64,000 nt of DNA from Granulosicoccus antarcticus IMCC3135 (GCF_002215215.1 NZ_CP018632.1:5204501-5268500); one strand, 5' to 3'; shown: positions 43,135 to 52,643, counted from the first letter of the stretch. The notes: generated from the sequence alone by a model not told the origin. Program-made: numbers and translations.

Positions 43135-44571
43135 TCAGCGACCCGCGGCGGCCCAGTAGTCCTTGAACACCTCGTCAACCGATGGCTCATTGGCCGGAAT
43201 AGGCCGAACGATGCGCGTGATGTTCATGAAATGACGATAGTGAAGGTTGTCATCGATCGAATTGCCTCCCCAGCTGCCGCAGCCCATCGACAGAGAAAAC
43301 GGTAATCCGTTCTCGAACGATCCGCCAGTGGCAAAACAGTGAGCCTGGTTGACGATCACCCGACAAGTGGGCATGGAAAGTCCCAGGCGAACTGCACGCG
43401 AGTCATCACGGCTATGCAAGCCTACCGAATGACCGGCCCCCTGAAAGGCCAGCACTTGCTGTGTCTTCTGCATGGCAGCCTCAAAATCATCGACCACATA
43501 CAGCGTTAACGCCAGTGACAGCTTCTCCCCCGATTCGGGAGCATCTGCACCGACAGCATCGCCGGGCAAGATCACGAACTTTGCCGTGCTCTGATCAGCC
43601 ACCTGAACACCTGCCACTTCCAGAAATACATCGATATCCTTGGCTATCATGTAGCGATTCAGATGCCCCTGATCGAACAAGGAGGACTTCACTGCCTGTG
43701 CAGCAGATTCATCCAGCCATCGTCCACCGTGTGCATGCAGGGCTTGCAGAAAATCATCCAGAACACTTCGCACCACAATCACACCGTTCTCCGAGCTACA
43801 GGATGTGGCATTGTCAAAGGTCTTTGAGGCGGTAATCTTCTTCGCAGCTTCGTCAAGATCTGCTGTCTCATCCACGATCACCGTTGCATTACCCGCACCG
43901 ACACCCAAGGCGGGTGTGCCGGATTCATACGCTCGCCGGACATTATCCTGACTGCCCGTCACGATGATCAGGTCGACAGCTTCCATCAGACGTTGTGTCT
44001 TTATCTTGGATGAGGGCGACGGCACCATCTGTACCAGATCATGATCCAGCCCCAGCTTGTCGAACTCGGCGTGTATGTGTTTGAGCAGTACGGCACAGAC
44101 ATCAACGCCTTTGGGTGAGGGTGAAAGGATGATCGCATTGCCACATTTCAAGGCATTGATCACGTTGTTGGCTGGCGTGGCAGCAGGATTGGTAGAGGGG
44201 ACCACCGCCCCTACTACACCAATAGGGCGAGCAATTTCGGTCAGGCCTTTGTCAGGCTCTTCCTTGATCACACCCACCGTTCTGACATCTTGTATATCGC
44301 GCAACAAACCCAGCGTTTTGCGATGATTCTTGATGGTCTTGTCGGCAACATTTCCCAGACCGGTCTGCTCCACCGCTTGAGTCGATAACGCTGCATTTCG
44401 AGCAGGTTCCATGATCGCCCAGGCTGCTGCCAGTGCCGCCATATCAAACCGGGACTGGTCTGCATCTCTGGCAAAGCTCTGCTGTGCCTTGCGCGCACGG
44501 GCGACCAGATCATCGACCAGTGCGGCCTCAGCAGCTGCGTTCTGCGCTGAGCTCAGTGATTGTTCTGCCAT
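43135..44571 (-). CDS. CoA-acylating aldehyde dehydrogenase (SauS-like)
   Basis: 478 residues of the acylating aldehyde dehydrogenase group: RPIGVVGAVVPSTNPAATPA for NAD binding, LGVGAGNATVIVDETAD and the catalytic Cys in FDNATSCSSENGVIV. The length and C-terminal PFSLSMGCGSWGGNSIDDNL resemble acetaldehyde/sulfoacetaldehyde dehydrogenases. Together with the next gene it could turn a carboxylate, via its CoA ester, into an aldehyde; for sulfoacetate the product would be sulfoacetaldehyde, a substrate of Xsc (not in this window). GGGGAT lies about 6 bases before the ATG; 14 bases separate it from tctC. Confidence 0.85.
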   Translation of the reverse strand: MAEQSLSSAQNAAAEAALVDDLVARARKAQQSFARDADQSRFDMAALAAAWAIMEPARNAALSTQAVEQTGLGNVADKTIKNHRKTLGLLRDIQDVRTVGVIKEEPDKGLTEIARPIGVVGAVVPSTNPAATPANNVINALKCGNAIILSPSPKGVDVCAVLLKHIHAEFDKLGLDHDLVQMVPSPSSKIKTQRLMEAVDLIIVTGSQDNVRRAYESGTPALGVGAGNATVIVDETADLDEAAKKITASKTFDNATSCSSENGVIVVRSVLDDFLQALHAHGGRWLDESAAQAVKSSLFDQGHLNRYMIAKDIDVFLEVAGVQVADQSTAKFVILPGDAVGADAPESGEKLSLALTLYVVDDFEAAMQKTQQVLAFQGAGHSVGLHSRDDSRAVRLGLSMPTCRVIVNQAHCFATGGSFENGLPFSLSMGCGSWGGNSIDDNLHYRHFMNITRIVRPIPANEPSVDEVFKDYWAAAGR

Positions 44572-44585
44572 GTTGATATCCCCTT

Positions 44586-45560
44586 CTATTTCAAATCAGC
44601 CAGGAGACCAGTCAGAGTCTCCTTGCGTGCTGTCCACATCGCTTTGACTTCATCGCGACTCATGACCTTCACGGGTGAGCCGCCTGATGCCATCTGTGTA
44701 CCAATGCGTTCATCGGCAAACATGGCTGCAAATTTTTCAGCCAGCAGCTCGATGATCTCGTCGGGTGTGCCAACCGGCACCATCACCCCACGAAAATTAA
44801 CCGATGCATCATCCACCTCATAACCTGCCTCAGCCAGGGTCGGCACTTCGGGAAGCAGCTCCTCGGAGCGCGACAGATCGGCGATCGCCAGTATTTTCAC
44901 GTTACCCGCTTCACGAGCACGATAGGCATCTGACAGATTATTGATACCCGCAACGACATCGCCGGCAATGACCGCTTTCATGGCAGCAGCCCCACCACCC
45001 GAGGTGGGGATATAGGCCAGCTTGCTGTCGATGGCTTTTTCAATTTGCAGAGCGGCTATATGATGGCCTACGTACAGGCCCGCACCCGATACCGTCACTT
45101 TGCCAGGGTTCGCTTTGGCAAAGTCCAGCAGCTCCTTGATTGTATTGTAGGGACTGTCGGCAGGCACCACGATGACAGCCGGATCAGCCCCCCAATTGGC
45201 AATGGGTTCAAACGAGTCAGCGTCATACCTAACGCCCCCCTCGATAGACTGTGCGATGAAATGCGGAATGTTGTAGACAGCCATTGAATAACCGTCATTA
45301 TCGGCATCTGTCGCAAACCAGTTCCAACCGACACGACCACCGGCACCCGGCTTGTTGATGATGACAAGGGGCTGCCTCAGGTATTCATCGTTGCTAGCCA
45401 GCATGGTCACGGTACGCGCCTGAAAATCTGTCGCTCCACCCGCACCATACGACACCATCATGGATATCGGACGTTCAGGAAAAGTGTCTGCCAGGCTGAC
45501 TGTCGAAGCCATGAACGAGGTCGCGGCCATCAGAGCCGTTGCCAGAATGCGTGTCTTCAT
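44586..45560 (-). CDS. tctC: tripartite tricarboxylate-type binding protein TctC
   Basis: 324 residues from the ATG at 45560, where a GGAG site fits; the longer upstream frame adds 40 Cys-rich residues unlike a signal peptide. The signal peptide is hydrophobic up to SLADTFPERPI. Family pattern: MMVSYGAGGATDFQARTVTM, VINKPGAGGRVGWN and VSGAGLYVGHHIAALQIEKA. It is the periplasmic receptor of the TctABC carrier for a small organic acid. Gene order tctA-tctB-tctC with the dehydrogenase and ligase behind indicates one catabolic operon. Confidence 0.92.
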   Translation of the reverse strand: MKTRILATALMAATSFMASTVSLADTFPERPISMMVSYGAGGATDFQARTVTMLASNDEYLRQPLVIINKPGAGGRVGWNWFATDADNDGYSMAVYNIPHFIAQSIEGGVRYDADSFEPIANWGADPAVIVVPADSPYNTIKELLDFAKANPGKVTVSGAGLYVGHHIAALQIEKAIDSKLAYIPTSGGGAAAMKAVIAGDVVAGINNLSDAYRAREAGNVKILAIADLSRSEELLPEVPTLAEAGYEVDDASVNFRGVMVPVGTPDEIIELLAEKFAAMFADERIGTQMASGGSPVKVMSRDEVKAMWTARKETLTGLLADLK

Positions 45561-45624
45561 GATGTTCTCCACAAGGTTAGGATCGAATCGAATTGAACTA
45601 ATGCAAGCGCATTGATTATCGAAA

Positions 45625-46137
45625 TCAGAAAAACAGACCACGAGGGGTCTGGACCTGCAACAGCATCGTGAACAGGGCATAGATAACGCTCATGAACCCT
45701 GCAGCCACCAGGCAACGCCTGAGCCAGGCCTTCGGCGAGCCATGCGAGGCGGGATCGTACAAACTGTAGATGGATACAAACGCTATATAAGAAGCTGCGT
45801 AGAACCCCAGGAATTTTGCCGCGAAGTAGACGAAAACGATCATCACGACGAGCCCTGGCGCAATGCGAGTGATGGTCAAACCTGATACCCCTTCCCCCAC
45901 TTTGGCCAGCCCCGATGCCGCCCTGATGAAGTTCCACACCGCCAGAAGCAACATGATGCTGCCAATCATGCGTGGAAAAAGAAAGGCACTGGCTGGCTCA
46001 CGAGTAAAACTGAGCCAGGCCACGGTCAGGGCAAGAACCAGAATGGCGGTACCCGGAATCATGTGCTGCAATCGTGAAGCAGTTGCCATGGTTTCCGCGT
46101 TTTCTGAAATTACCGCACTTGCATTATCACCGCTCAT
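45625..46137 (-). CDS. tctB: tripartite tricarboxylate carrier small membrane protein TctB
   Basis: 170 residues with four hydrophobic segments (about 27-45, 53-72, 91-115, 140-160), the expected TctB architecture (FPRMIGSIMLLLAVWNFIRA). The ATG at 46137 overlaps the tctA stop by 4 bases. It works with the large TctA channel in the inner membrane. The family is poorly conserved, so the call rests largely on topology and on its place between tctA and tctC. Confidence 0.88.
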   Translation of the reverse strand: MSGDNASAVISENAETMATASRLQHMIPGTAILVLALTVAWLSFTREPASAFLFPRMIGSIMLLLAVWNFIRAASGLAKVGEGVSGLTITRIAPGLVVMIVFVYFAAKFLGFYAASYIAFVSIYSLYDPASHGSPKAWLRRCLVAAGFMSVIYALFTMLLQVQTPRGLFF

Positions 46138-47681
46138 GATTTTACTCCGGTATCTGCATCAGGAACTGCTCCAGGAACTGCTCCGGGACTTGCTTGCGCC
46201 GAGGGCTCCCGCTTCGAGCTTAGGAAACTCCATGCTATTGAAGCCAGCACCAGGATCACCAGAAACAGATTCAGGGGGCCGGTCAAGAAATAGACGATAG
46301 GTCCATCCATGGCATTGGCGATCATGCTTCCCTGAATGAAGTTCGCCTCTGCTATCGGCCCCAGAATCAGTCCCAGTACCAGCGGTGCTGCAGAAAACCC
46401 CACTTTTTCCAACAGATACATACTCAGTCCCAGCGTCAGCATGATGTACACATCACCCATGGATTGTTGCACCGAGTAGCTGCCGAACAGAGCCAGCACC
46501 ATGACGGATGCCGCCATGACAGGAGGAGGAATATGAGCCACGCGGGCCGCGTAGCTGGCCACCCAGATACCAAAGACAACCATCAGAATCTGACCAACGA
46601 GCATGGAGTTGATGAAGGTCCATGCCACTTCCGGATGATTATCAAACAGGTCCGAACCGGGAAAGATACCGTGAATCAACAAACCACCCAGCAGTACGGC
46701 CGCCGTGGGACTTCCCGGAATGGACAGCGTCAACAACGGGACCAACGAGGGTCCAACCATGGCGTTATTGGCCGATTCTGCAGCAATGACACCAGCAGGG
46801 TTACCCTGCCCGAACGAATCGGGATCCTTTGAGAACTTGCGTGTCTGATCGTAGGCAAGCAGCCCTGCAATCTGCCCACCGACGCCGGGAATCAGCCCGA
46901 TGATCGAGCCTACAACCGTACCAATCGACAGGGCCTTGGTATTCTTGCCCAGTAATCTGAGGGAAGACATGAAGGATTGTTTGTGCACGCTGACGGTTGT
47001 TACGCAATGTTCCACCCGGCCCCTGGCCAGCATTTCGATTACCTGCGGAATGGCGAAGATGCCGATCAATGCGGTAATGATATTCACGCCACCTGTCAAA
47101 GAATCATGGAAGATGAAGCGTTGCGCACCCTGGATATCGTCATAGCCGATCATTGACAACCATAAGCCCAGACAACCCGACAACAGGCCCTTTACAAAGG
47201 AGCGCGAATCCAGCGAACCGATGACGGTAACCCCCAATATAGCCATCCAGAAAAGATGTGAAGGGCCGAAGGCCAAGGCCCATTTGGACAACACCGGGGT
47301 CAGGAATATCAGCAGCAAAACGCCGATGACGCCGCCGACCCCAGAGGCCAGAAAAGAGACGTGCAGGGCTTCCGTACCACGGCCCTTTTGCGCCATCGCA
47401 TGCCCATCCAGCGCCGTGGCTATGTTGGCGGGTGCTCCGGGGATCTTCAGCAAGATGGCGCTCACCGCCCCACCTGCCACCGTTGCCGTATAGGCCGCAC
47501 CCAGCAGTATCAGTCCTTGGGTGGCCTGCAGCTGAAACGTGAACGGTATGAGTAGCGCGACGGCCATGGTCGGCGACAGACCCGGCGTGGCCCCCAGAAT
47601 CAGGCCCCCTATCGTACCGCCCAAAAGCAGCATGAACGACAGCGGTTCAAAGACCCCACCGAAATATTGCAAGAACTCCAT
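46134..47681 (-). CDS. tctA: tripartite tricarboxylate carrier large membrane protein TctA
   Basis: 515 residues from the ATG at 47681 (AGGAAA upstream). Some 10-12 membrane segments and the family signatures GGLILGATPGLSPTMAVALL, LKIPGAPANIATALDGHAMA and SIIGLIPGVGGQIAGLLAYD plus ESANNAMVGPSLVPLLTLSI are present. It forms the sodium- or proton-driven channel. The C-terminal tail has a short tandem duplication (PGAVPGAVPDA) from a 12-base repeat near 46161-46184. It is the first gene of the operon and diverges from a LacI-type regulator across 124 bases. Confidence 0.94.
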   Translation of the reverse strand: MEFLQYFGGVFEPLSFMLLLGGTIGGLILGATPGLSPTMAVALLIPFTFQLQATQGLILLGAAYTATVAGGAVSAILLKIPGAPANIATALDGHAMAQKGRGTEALHVSFLASGVGGVIGVLLLIFLTPVLSKWALAFGPSHLFWMAILGVTVIGSLDSRSFVKGLLSGCLGLWLSMIGYDDIQGAQRFIFHDSLTGGVNIITALIGIFAIPQVIEMLARGRVEHCVTTVSVHKQSFMSSLRLLGKNTKALSIGTVVGSIIGLIPGVGGQIAGLLAYDQTRKFSKDPDSFGQGNPAGVIAAESANNAMVGPSLVPLLTLSIPGSPTAAVLLGGLLIHGIFPGSDLFDNHPEVAWTFINSMLVGQILMVVFGIWVASYAARVAHIPPPVMAASVMVLALFGSYSVQQSMGDVYIMLTLGLSMYLLEKVGFSAAPLVLGLILGPIAEANFIQGSMIANAMDGPIVYFLTGPLNLFLVILVLASIAWSFLSSKREPSAQASPGAVPGAVPDADTGVKS

Positions 47682-47732
47682 AACTCTATTTCCTGAATGG
47701 CATGAATCCACTGTAAACAATGAAAATAAAAA

Positions 47733-47777
47733 TGCAAACGTTTACATTCAGATAATCGTGCCGCATTATCAATGCGG
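47733..47777. promoter_or_regulatory. candidate LacI-family operator and second inverted repeat
   Basis: TGCAAACGTTTACA at 47733-47746 has the AAACGTTT core with central CG typical of LacI/PurR-family operators; a half-like GTAAAC lies at 47713. Further on, CCGCATT-ATC-AATGCGG (47761-47777) is a perfect 7-base inverted repeat in front of the regulator's ribosome site. Both lie in the 124-base divergent region between tctA and the regulator gene, as expected for control of both. Confidence 0.65.
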
Positions 47778-47805
47778 GAAATGGTTACTGACATTCGGAG
47801 TACCT

Positions 47806-48867
47806 ATGAATAAGACGCCAGAACACGCTGCCCGCAAACGCTCACGATCGCGCAAGGGGGCGCCCGGAATTCTCGATGTCGCTCTGCGAGCAGGCGTGTC
47901 CGGTGCAACCGTATCGCGCTACTTCAACAATCCTGATGTGGTGCGCCCTGACACCCGGGTGCGTATCGAAAAGGCGGCGCGTGAACTAGGCTATATTCGC
48001 GATCGGATCGCGGGGGCATTGCACGGCAAGATGAGCGGCAGCGTCGGTCTGATCGTCCCCACTATCGATCACGCGATCTTCTCCGAACTGATTGAAGCCT
48101 TCTCCGATCGCTTGCATCAGAATGACAGAACCATGCTGATTGCCAGCCACAACTATGATCTGGAACGCGAGGTCGATATCGTGCGCTCCCTGCTGGAACG
48201 ACGCATTGATGCGGTCGCTCTGGTCGGTCGGGATCATTCAAGCGCGGCGGTGGAGATGCTGAAAGTGCGTGGCATTCCGGTCGTGACACTATGGAATGCC
48301 ATCGGCGTTCAGGGTATTCCCAGTATCGGTACCGATAACCGTCAGGTGGCCATTGATATAACCGAACATCTGATCAGGCTCGGGCATCGGCAAATTGCCC
48401 TGTTGTTTCCCGATACACAATTCAATGACCGAGCGCGCGATCGCAAGACGGGAGCCCTGCAAGCGCTGAAAAGCGCAGGAATCAGCGTACCGGATCACTG
48501 GAATCTTCCCTGCCCCTACGACATGGCTACTGCCAAATCGGTGGCTATCCAACTACTGGAGAACAACCCGCCCACAGCCTTTGTCTGCGGCAATGACATT
48601 ATTGCTCATGGTGTTATTCATGCAGCGACACGGCTCGGAATCAAGGTACCCGCACAAGTATCGGTTGTCGGCATTGGTGACTTTCGAGGCTCCTCTGCCA
48701 TTGAGCCACCCTTGACGACGGTGCGCCTACCGGCATGCAGGATCGGACAACTAGCCGCAGAGGCGCTGATAGACAAACTCAGTTTTCGGGATGGTGCGAT
48801 ACGGCCCGATCATGTTCTGCCGACACAGCTGATGTTGCGAGAATCCACCGCCCGCGCCTGTCGCTGA
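47806..48867 (+). CDS. LacI-family transcriptional regulator
   Basis: 353 residues from the ATG at 47806 with CGGAG five bases upstream; a longer upstream frame would cross the operator. The helix-turn-helix reads ILDVALRAGVSGATVSRYFN followed by the hinge region VRIEKAARELGYIRDRIAGA. The periplasmic-binding-like sensor domain follows (GSVGLIVPTIDHAIFSELIE, TAFVCGNDIIAHGVIHAATR). A basic extension (about 23 residues, RKRSRSRKG) precedes the helix-turn-helix and may add DNA contact. Divergent placement indicates that it controls the tctABC-dehydrogenase-ligase operon in response to the substrate or an intermediate. Confidence 0.93.
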   Translation: MNKTPEHAARKRSRSRKGAPGILDVALRAGVSGATVSRYFNNPDVVRPDTRVRIEKAARELGYIRDRIAGALHGKMSGSVGLIVPTIDHAIFSELIEAFSDRLHQNDRTMLIASHNYDLEREVDIVRSLLERRIDAVALVGRDHSSAAVEMLKVRGIPVVTLWNAIGVQGIPSIGTDNRQVAIDITEHLIRLGHRQIALLFPDTQFNDRARDRKTGALQALKSAGISVPDHWNLPCPYDMATAKSVAIQLLENNPPTAFVCGNDIIAHGVIHAATRLGIKVPAQVSVVGIGDFRGSSAIEPPLTTVRLPACRIGQLAAEALIDKLSFRDGAIRPDHVLPTQLMLRESTARACR

Positions 48868-48965
48868 GCAGTAATGGACTCGACTTTGCCAACCGTTACT
48901 GCTCTTTCAGCGCTTGAGTCAGCGGCACCCTCAGGAAAACACTCAGGAAAACAATTGATGGCCTG

Positions 48966-49682
48966 CTACTTACCAGACTTGGACTTGCCCGCTGCGGGTG
49001 AGCGGCGCTTCTTGGTTGTGCCAGAAGGGACACCCGAATTGCGCTTGCTGACGGCCAGCGACTTGTCACTGGGTTCCTCTCCCATCTCGATGACACTGGC
49101 ATCGTTCACCACCTTGGAGCCTGGCAGAGTTCCTGACATCCGATCCAGTGCCAGGCGCGACTGACGCCAGCGCAGTAAATAGCCACCCAGTGCACCACCG
49201 GCGGTGGAGATGGTGAGTATGCCCAGTGTCAACATATTGGTGACCAGCATCAGCACACCCAGGCTGCTGACAGCCATGAAAGCCAAACCGACCTTGAGGT
49301 TGGCACTGCGGCTGATGCTGCGTTCACGTTGCAGCAATTGCTTGTGAGTCTGCTTGACCAGGCGCTCGCGCTCGACGTGTGCGCGCTCTTGTAACTGTGC
49401 CTTGTCGGCACTGGCCTGCTGCATCACCTCGGAGCGGGTCCGCTCGATCTCGCGGTTCAGCCGTTCCCGTTCAGTGGCATGCTCATCACGCAGCTGGGTA
49501 GTGCCTCGTTCGGCATCCATCCGTGCCAGAGTTGATAGCCACAAAGCCGTCACGCACGCAATGATGGCGGCCGGCAAACCGGCACGCAGCAGCAGATCCT
49601 CAGTGGTTGCGCCCAGATTGACCCAGAACAGAGCCAGCGTGACCACCTGGACCAGCACAATTCCTGGCAGATATCGAAACAT
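48966..49682 (-). CDS. membrane protein with central coiled coil, unknown
   Basis: About 238 residues from the ATG at 49682 (in-frame starts at 49721 and 49745 overlap the polB leader). Two hydrophobic segments (about 5-22, 32-48), a charged coiled coil (about 55-130, RDEHATERERLNREIERTRS), two more hydrophobic segments (about 133-175), and a Lys/Ser-rich tail (KKRRSPAAGKSKSGK). No enzyme or known-family motif was seen. The topology puts the coiled coil and tail on the cytoplasmic side. It diverges from polB with about 50 bases between, so the promoters must overlap. Confidence 0.55.
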   Translation of the reverse strand: MFRYLPGIVLVQVVTLALFWVNLGATTEDLLLRAGLPAAIIACVTALWLSTLARMDAERGTTQLRDEHATERERLNREIERTRSEVMQQASADKAQLQERAHVERERLVKQTHKQLLQRERSISRSANLKVGLAFMAVSSLGVLMLVTNMLTLGILTISTAGGALGGYLLRWRQSRLALDRMSGTLPGSKVVNDASVIEMGEEPSDKSLAVSKRNSGVPSGTTKKRRSPAAGKSKSGK

Positions 49683-49735
49683 GAGTAGTCTGACGACTCC
49701 ATTGATGCGTGTTTCCTGCATGGTACACGAGCAAC

Positions 49736-52084
49736 ATGAGTACACTATCGCTCATGAGTCTGGATGCCTATCTCCTCACCCGCCATTGGCGTGATACTCC
49801 GCAAGGATTGGAACTTTCCCTGTGGGCCTGTTCCGATCAGGGACCGGTTCATCTGATCATTCGAGGCCAGCAAGCGGTCTGTTTCATCGAACGATCAGTG
49901 CCAGTTTCACTGCCCTCTGGCACCTTGCGAAAACCGCTGGAGCTGACGTTACTGCACGGTGAGGCGGTGGATGGACTGTATTTTCGTCAGCAGCGTGACT
50001 TGCAGCAGTTGCGCCAGAGTGATTTACCGCTTTGTGAGTCCGACATCAAACCGGTGGACCGCTATCTGATGGAACGCTTTATCCGGGCGCCAATCCGCAT
50101 CGAAGGCACCGTGGAGGCAGTTGGAAACCATTACCGGGTCCGTCAGCCCAGGTTATTGCCCGGCAACTACCAGCCGCAGCTGCGAACGGTTGCCATCGAC
50201 ATCGAGACCCGGGGCCGTAGCCGCACACTGTACTCGGTTGCCGCAGCCATCATGCCCTCACAGGACATATCGAAAGACGCATCGCAGGATGTATCAGAAG
50301 ACGCCCCTGCCGATGTGGTGTTCATGATCGGTCAGGCGCAGGATGAGATGCGAGATGGCTACAAGCTCATCTACAAGTCTGATGAAAAGACGTTACTGAA
50401 CGCATTTTTCGACTGGATCATCGATATCGACCCCGATGCTCTGACCGGCTGGGCGGTGGTCAATTTCGACCTGAACTTCATGGATCAGAAATGTCAGGCA
50501 CTGGGCATCCCTTTCCGACTCGGCCGCGGTGGTGAAACCGCTGCGGTGCTGCAACCGGGCAACCCCGGATCACCGCGCATTGCGCGAGTGCCGGGGCGAG
50601 CTGTTTTTGATGGCATCGACTTGCTCAAGGCAGGATTCTGGTCCTTCGACAGCTTTTCACTCGACAATGTGTCCCATGAACTGCTGGGCACCGGCAAGCT
50701 GATTACCGCAGAACAAGACAAGGTAGCCGAGATCAATCGTCTGTTTCGTGATGACAAGCCGCAACTGGCTGACTACAACATCCGCGACTGCACCCTGGTC
50801 AATGAGATCTTCATCAAGGCGGATCTGCTGGCCTTCGCCATTCAGCGTGCCAATCTGACCGGCCTGGCGCTGGATCGGCTCGGTGGTTCGGTGGCAGCCT
50901 TCGACAATCTGTACTTGCCACGGCTGCATCGGGCAGGTTTTGTAGCACCCGATGTCAATAATCGCAGCAACACTGCGGGCAGCCCCGGGGGCTATGTCAT
51001 GGACTCGGTACCAGGCTTGTATAAAAACATTCTGGTGCTGGACTTCAAGAGTCTGTATCCCAGCATCATTCGTACTTTCTTTATTGACCCCATGGGGCTG
51101 GCGGTGCCCGGAGAGAATCCGGTGCCAGGTTTTGTCGAAGCCACCTTCTCCAGAGAACAGCATATCCTGCCAGGCCTGATTGAAGAGCTCTGGGCAGCCC
51201 GTGATGAGGCCAAGCAACATCGCAATGCGCCTTTATCACAGGCCATCAAGATCATCATGAATTCGTTTTATGGTGTTCTGGGTACCACGGGTTGCCGCTT
51301 CTACAGCCAGCAACTGGTCTCCAGCATTACCCGGCGCGGCCACGAGATCATCACCCGTTCACGCGACTGGATCGAGGAACAGGGCTACCCTGTCATCTAT
51401 GGCGATACCGATTCATTGTTCGTACTGGTCGGCGAAGGCCGGGATGCGCAAGCCTGTGCAGAGGTGGGCAACAGTCTGATGCAGGCATTGAATCTGTGGT
51501 GGACTGAAGAACTGTCTCAGCGTTTCGGGATAGCCTCTCATCTGGAAGTGGAATATGAGACCCACTACTCGCGCTTCTTCATGCCCACGGTACGTGGCAT
51601 GCCCACCGGTAGCAAGAAGCGCTATGCGGGACTGATAGAACCAGACTCGGTGCTGATCGTCAAAGGCCTGGAGGCGGCTCGCACAGACTGGACACCGCTG
51701 GCGCGAAATTTTCAGCGCGAGCTGTTTCGGCGGGTATTCCTGGACCTGCCATTTGACGAATTCGTGCGCACCACCGCCGAGCAGCTAAGGGCCGGTGAAC
51801 TGGATGAGCAGCTTGTTTATCGTAAACGGATTCGGCGGGCACTGGATGATTACCAGCGCAATGTACCTCCGCATATTCAGGCGGCACGCAAACTACCGCA
51901 CAGCGGCAGAACCATTAGTTATCTCATCACTCGTAATGGCCCGGAGCCGCTTGAGAAACAGGAATCGGCTCCAGACTACCAACATTATCTGGACAAGCAG
52001 CTGGCACCGGCTGCCGATGGCATTCTGCAGTTTCTGGACACCAGCTTTTCAGCAATTACCGATGCACAGTTGCAAATGTTCTGA
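49736..52084 (+). CDS. polB: DNA polymerase II
   Basis: About 782 residues, similar to E. coli PolB almost end to end. N-terminus LLTRHWRDTPQGLELSLWAC, exonuclease motif VAIDIETRG, and NFDLNFM; polymerase motifs LDFKSLYPSIIRTFFIDPMG, KIIMNSFYGVLGTTGCRF and VIYGDTDSLFVL. It is a proofreading family B polymerase used in restart and damage tolerance. An acidic repeat-like insert (SQDISKDASQDVSEDAP) lies in the exonuclease domain near residue 180 and is absent from the E. coli enzyme. The ATG at 49754 would match the E. coli start best; 49736 is also possible. No clear SOS box was seen upstream. Confidence 0.95.
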   Translation: MSTLSLMSLDAYLLTRHWRDTPQGLELSLWACSDQGPVHLIIRGQQAVCFIERSVPVSLPSGTLRKPLELTLLHGEAVDGLYFRQQRDLQQLRQSDLPLCESDIKPVDRYLMERFIRAPIRIEGTVEAVGNHYRVRQPRLLPGNYQPQLRTVAIDIETRGRSRTLYSVAAAIMPSQDISKDASQDVSEDAPADVVFMIGQAQDEMRDGYKLIYKSDEKTLLNAFFDWIIDIDPDALTGWAVVNFDLNFMDQKCQALGIPFRLGRGGETAAVLQPGNPGSPRIARVPGRAVFDGIDLLKAGFWSFDSFSLDNVSHELLGTGKLITAEQDKVAEINRLFRDDKPQLADYNIRDCTLVNEIFIKADLLAFAIQRANLTGLALDRLGGSVAAFDNLYLPRLHRAGFVAPDVNNRSNTAGSPGGYVMDSVPGLYKNILVLDFKSLYPSIIRTFFIDPMGLAVPGENPVPGFVEATFSREQHILPGLIEELWAARDEAKQHRNAPLSQAIKIIMNSFYGVLGTTGCRFYSQQLVSSITRRGHEIITRSRDWIEEQGYPVIYGDTDSLFVLVGEGRDAQACAEVGNSLMQALNLWWTEELSQRFGIASHLEVEYETHYSRFFMPTVRGMPTGSKKRYAGLIEPDSVLIVKGLEAARTDWTPLARNFQRELFRRVFLDLPFDEFVRTTAEQLRAGELDEQLVYRKRIRRALDDYQRNVPPHIQAARKLPHSGRTISYLITRNGPEPLEKQESAPDYQHYLDKQLAPAADGILQFLDTSFSAITDAQLQMF

Positions 52085-52124
52085 GTATTCGGCTGCGCCA
52101 GCTTCTACTGCCCCGCCTGTCTTT

Positions 52125-52643
52125 TTATTCCTGAGTTTTCAGAAAATCGCCATGCGTGAAAACGAAGTCAGTCTTGGCAGCAATCGAATGACAGCCTGAA
52201 CAGAAGGCGCTCTCTCCAGCATCCCCTTTGTAGCTATCTGCCCAGATCCAGTTGTCTTTGGAGAGCTCGTCAGTTTTAGCCACTTTGACACTGATGGTGT
52301 GGGCCGCCTTGCGGTTGGCTTCCCAGTCGGCCTGATCAGCGAATTGTTCTTTTACGATGACAGAACCTTCTGGCAGATTGTAAGGAGCGCTGCCCAACAA
52401 AGCCTCCTTGGCTATGTCGTTGACGTAGACATCACGATAGCCTTCATCACCCATGTGAACGCCACCCAGAAATCGGGTCGGGTTACCGGTGCTGGGCTCA
52501 AGCTCTGTGACCTTGGTCCACGACTTGTAGTCCGCCCATCGAGGATCAGCATCCCTGAACGGTGCAGACAAAGTACTGCAACCAGCCAGTAAAGCGCTGA
52601 TAGCAACGACTGCATTGAGCTTCATGTATGCGGCTTTTCTCAC
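52125..52643 (-). CDS. cytochrome P460-family lipoprotein
   Basis: 172 residues from a GTG with GGGG 8 bases ahead; the ATG at 52625 is an alternative. The signal ends in a lipobox LLAGC, so it is a lipoprotein. The mature part has TRFLGGVHMGDEGYRDVYVN, the P460 pattern, and one haem c site CSGCH near residue 147. P460 proteins oxidise hydroxylamine or act as c-type cytochromes of unclear role; the substrate here is unknown. Convergent with polB, 40 bases apart. Confidence 0.8.
   Translation of the reverse strand: MRKAAYMKLNAVVAISALLAGCSTLSAPFRDADPRWADYKSWTKVTELEPSTGNPTRFLGGVHMGDEGYRDVYVNDIAKEALLGSAPYNLPEGSVIVKEQFADQADWEANRKAAHTISVKVAKTDELSKDNWIWADSYKGDAGESAFCSGCHSIAAKTDFVFTHGDFLKTQE

Noticed and set aside
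46155-46190. 12-base tandem repeat at the end of tctA as a regulatory repeat
   Set aside because: It is an in-frame duplication inside the C-terminal tail of TctA and is explained by the protein sequence.
49683-49760. SOS box in front of polB
   Set aside because: No CTGT-N8-ACAG match within one or two mismatches was seen in the short region before the start.
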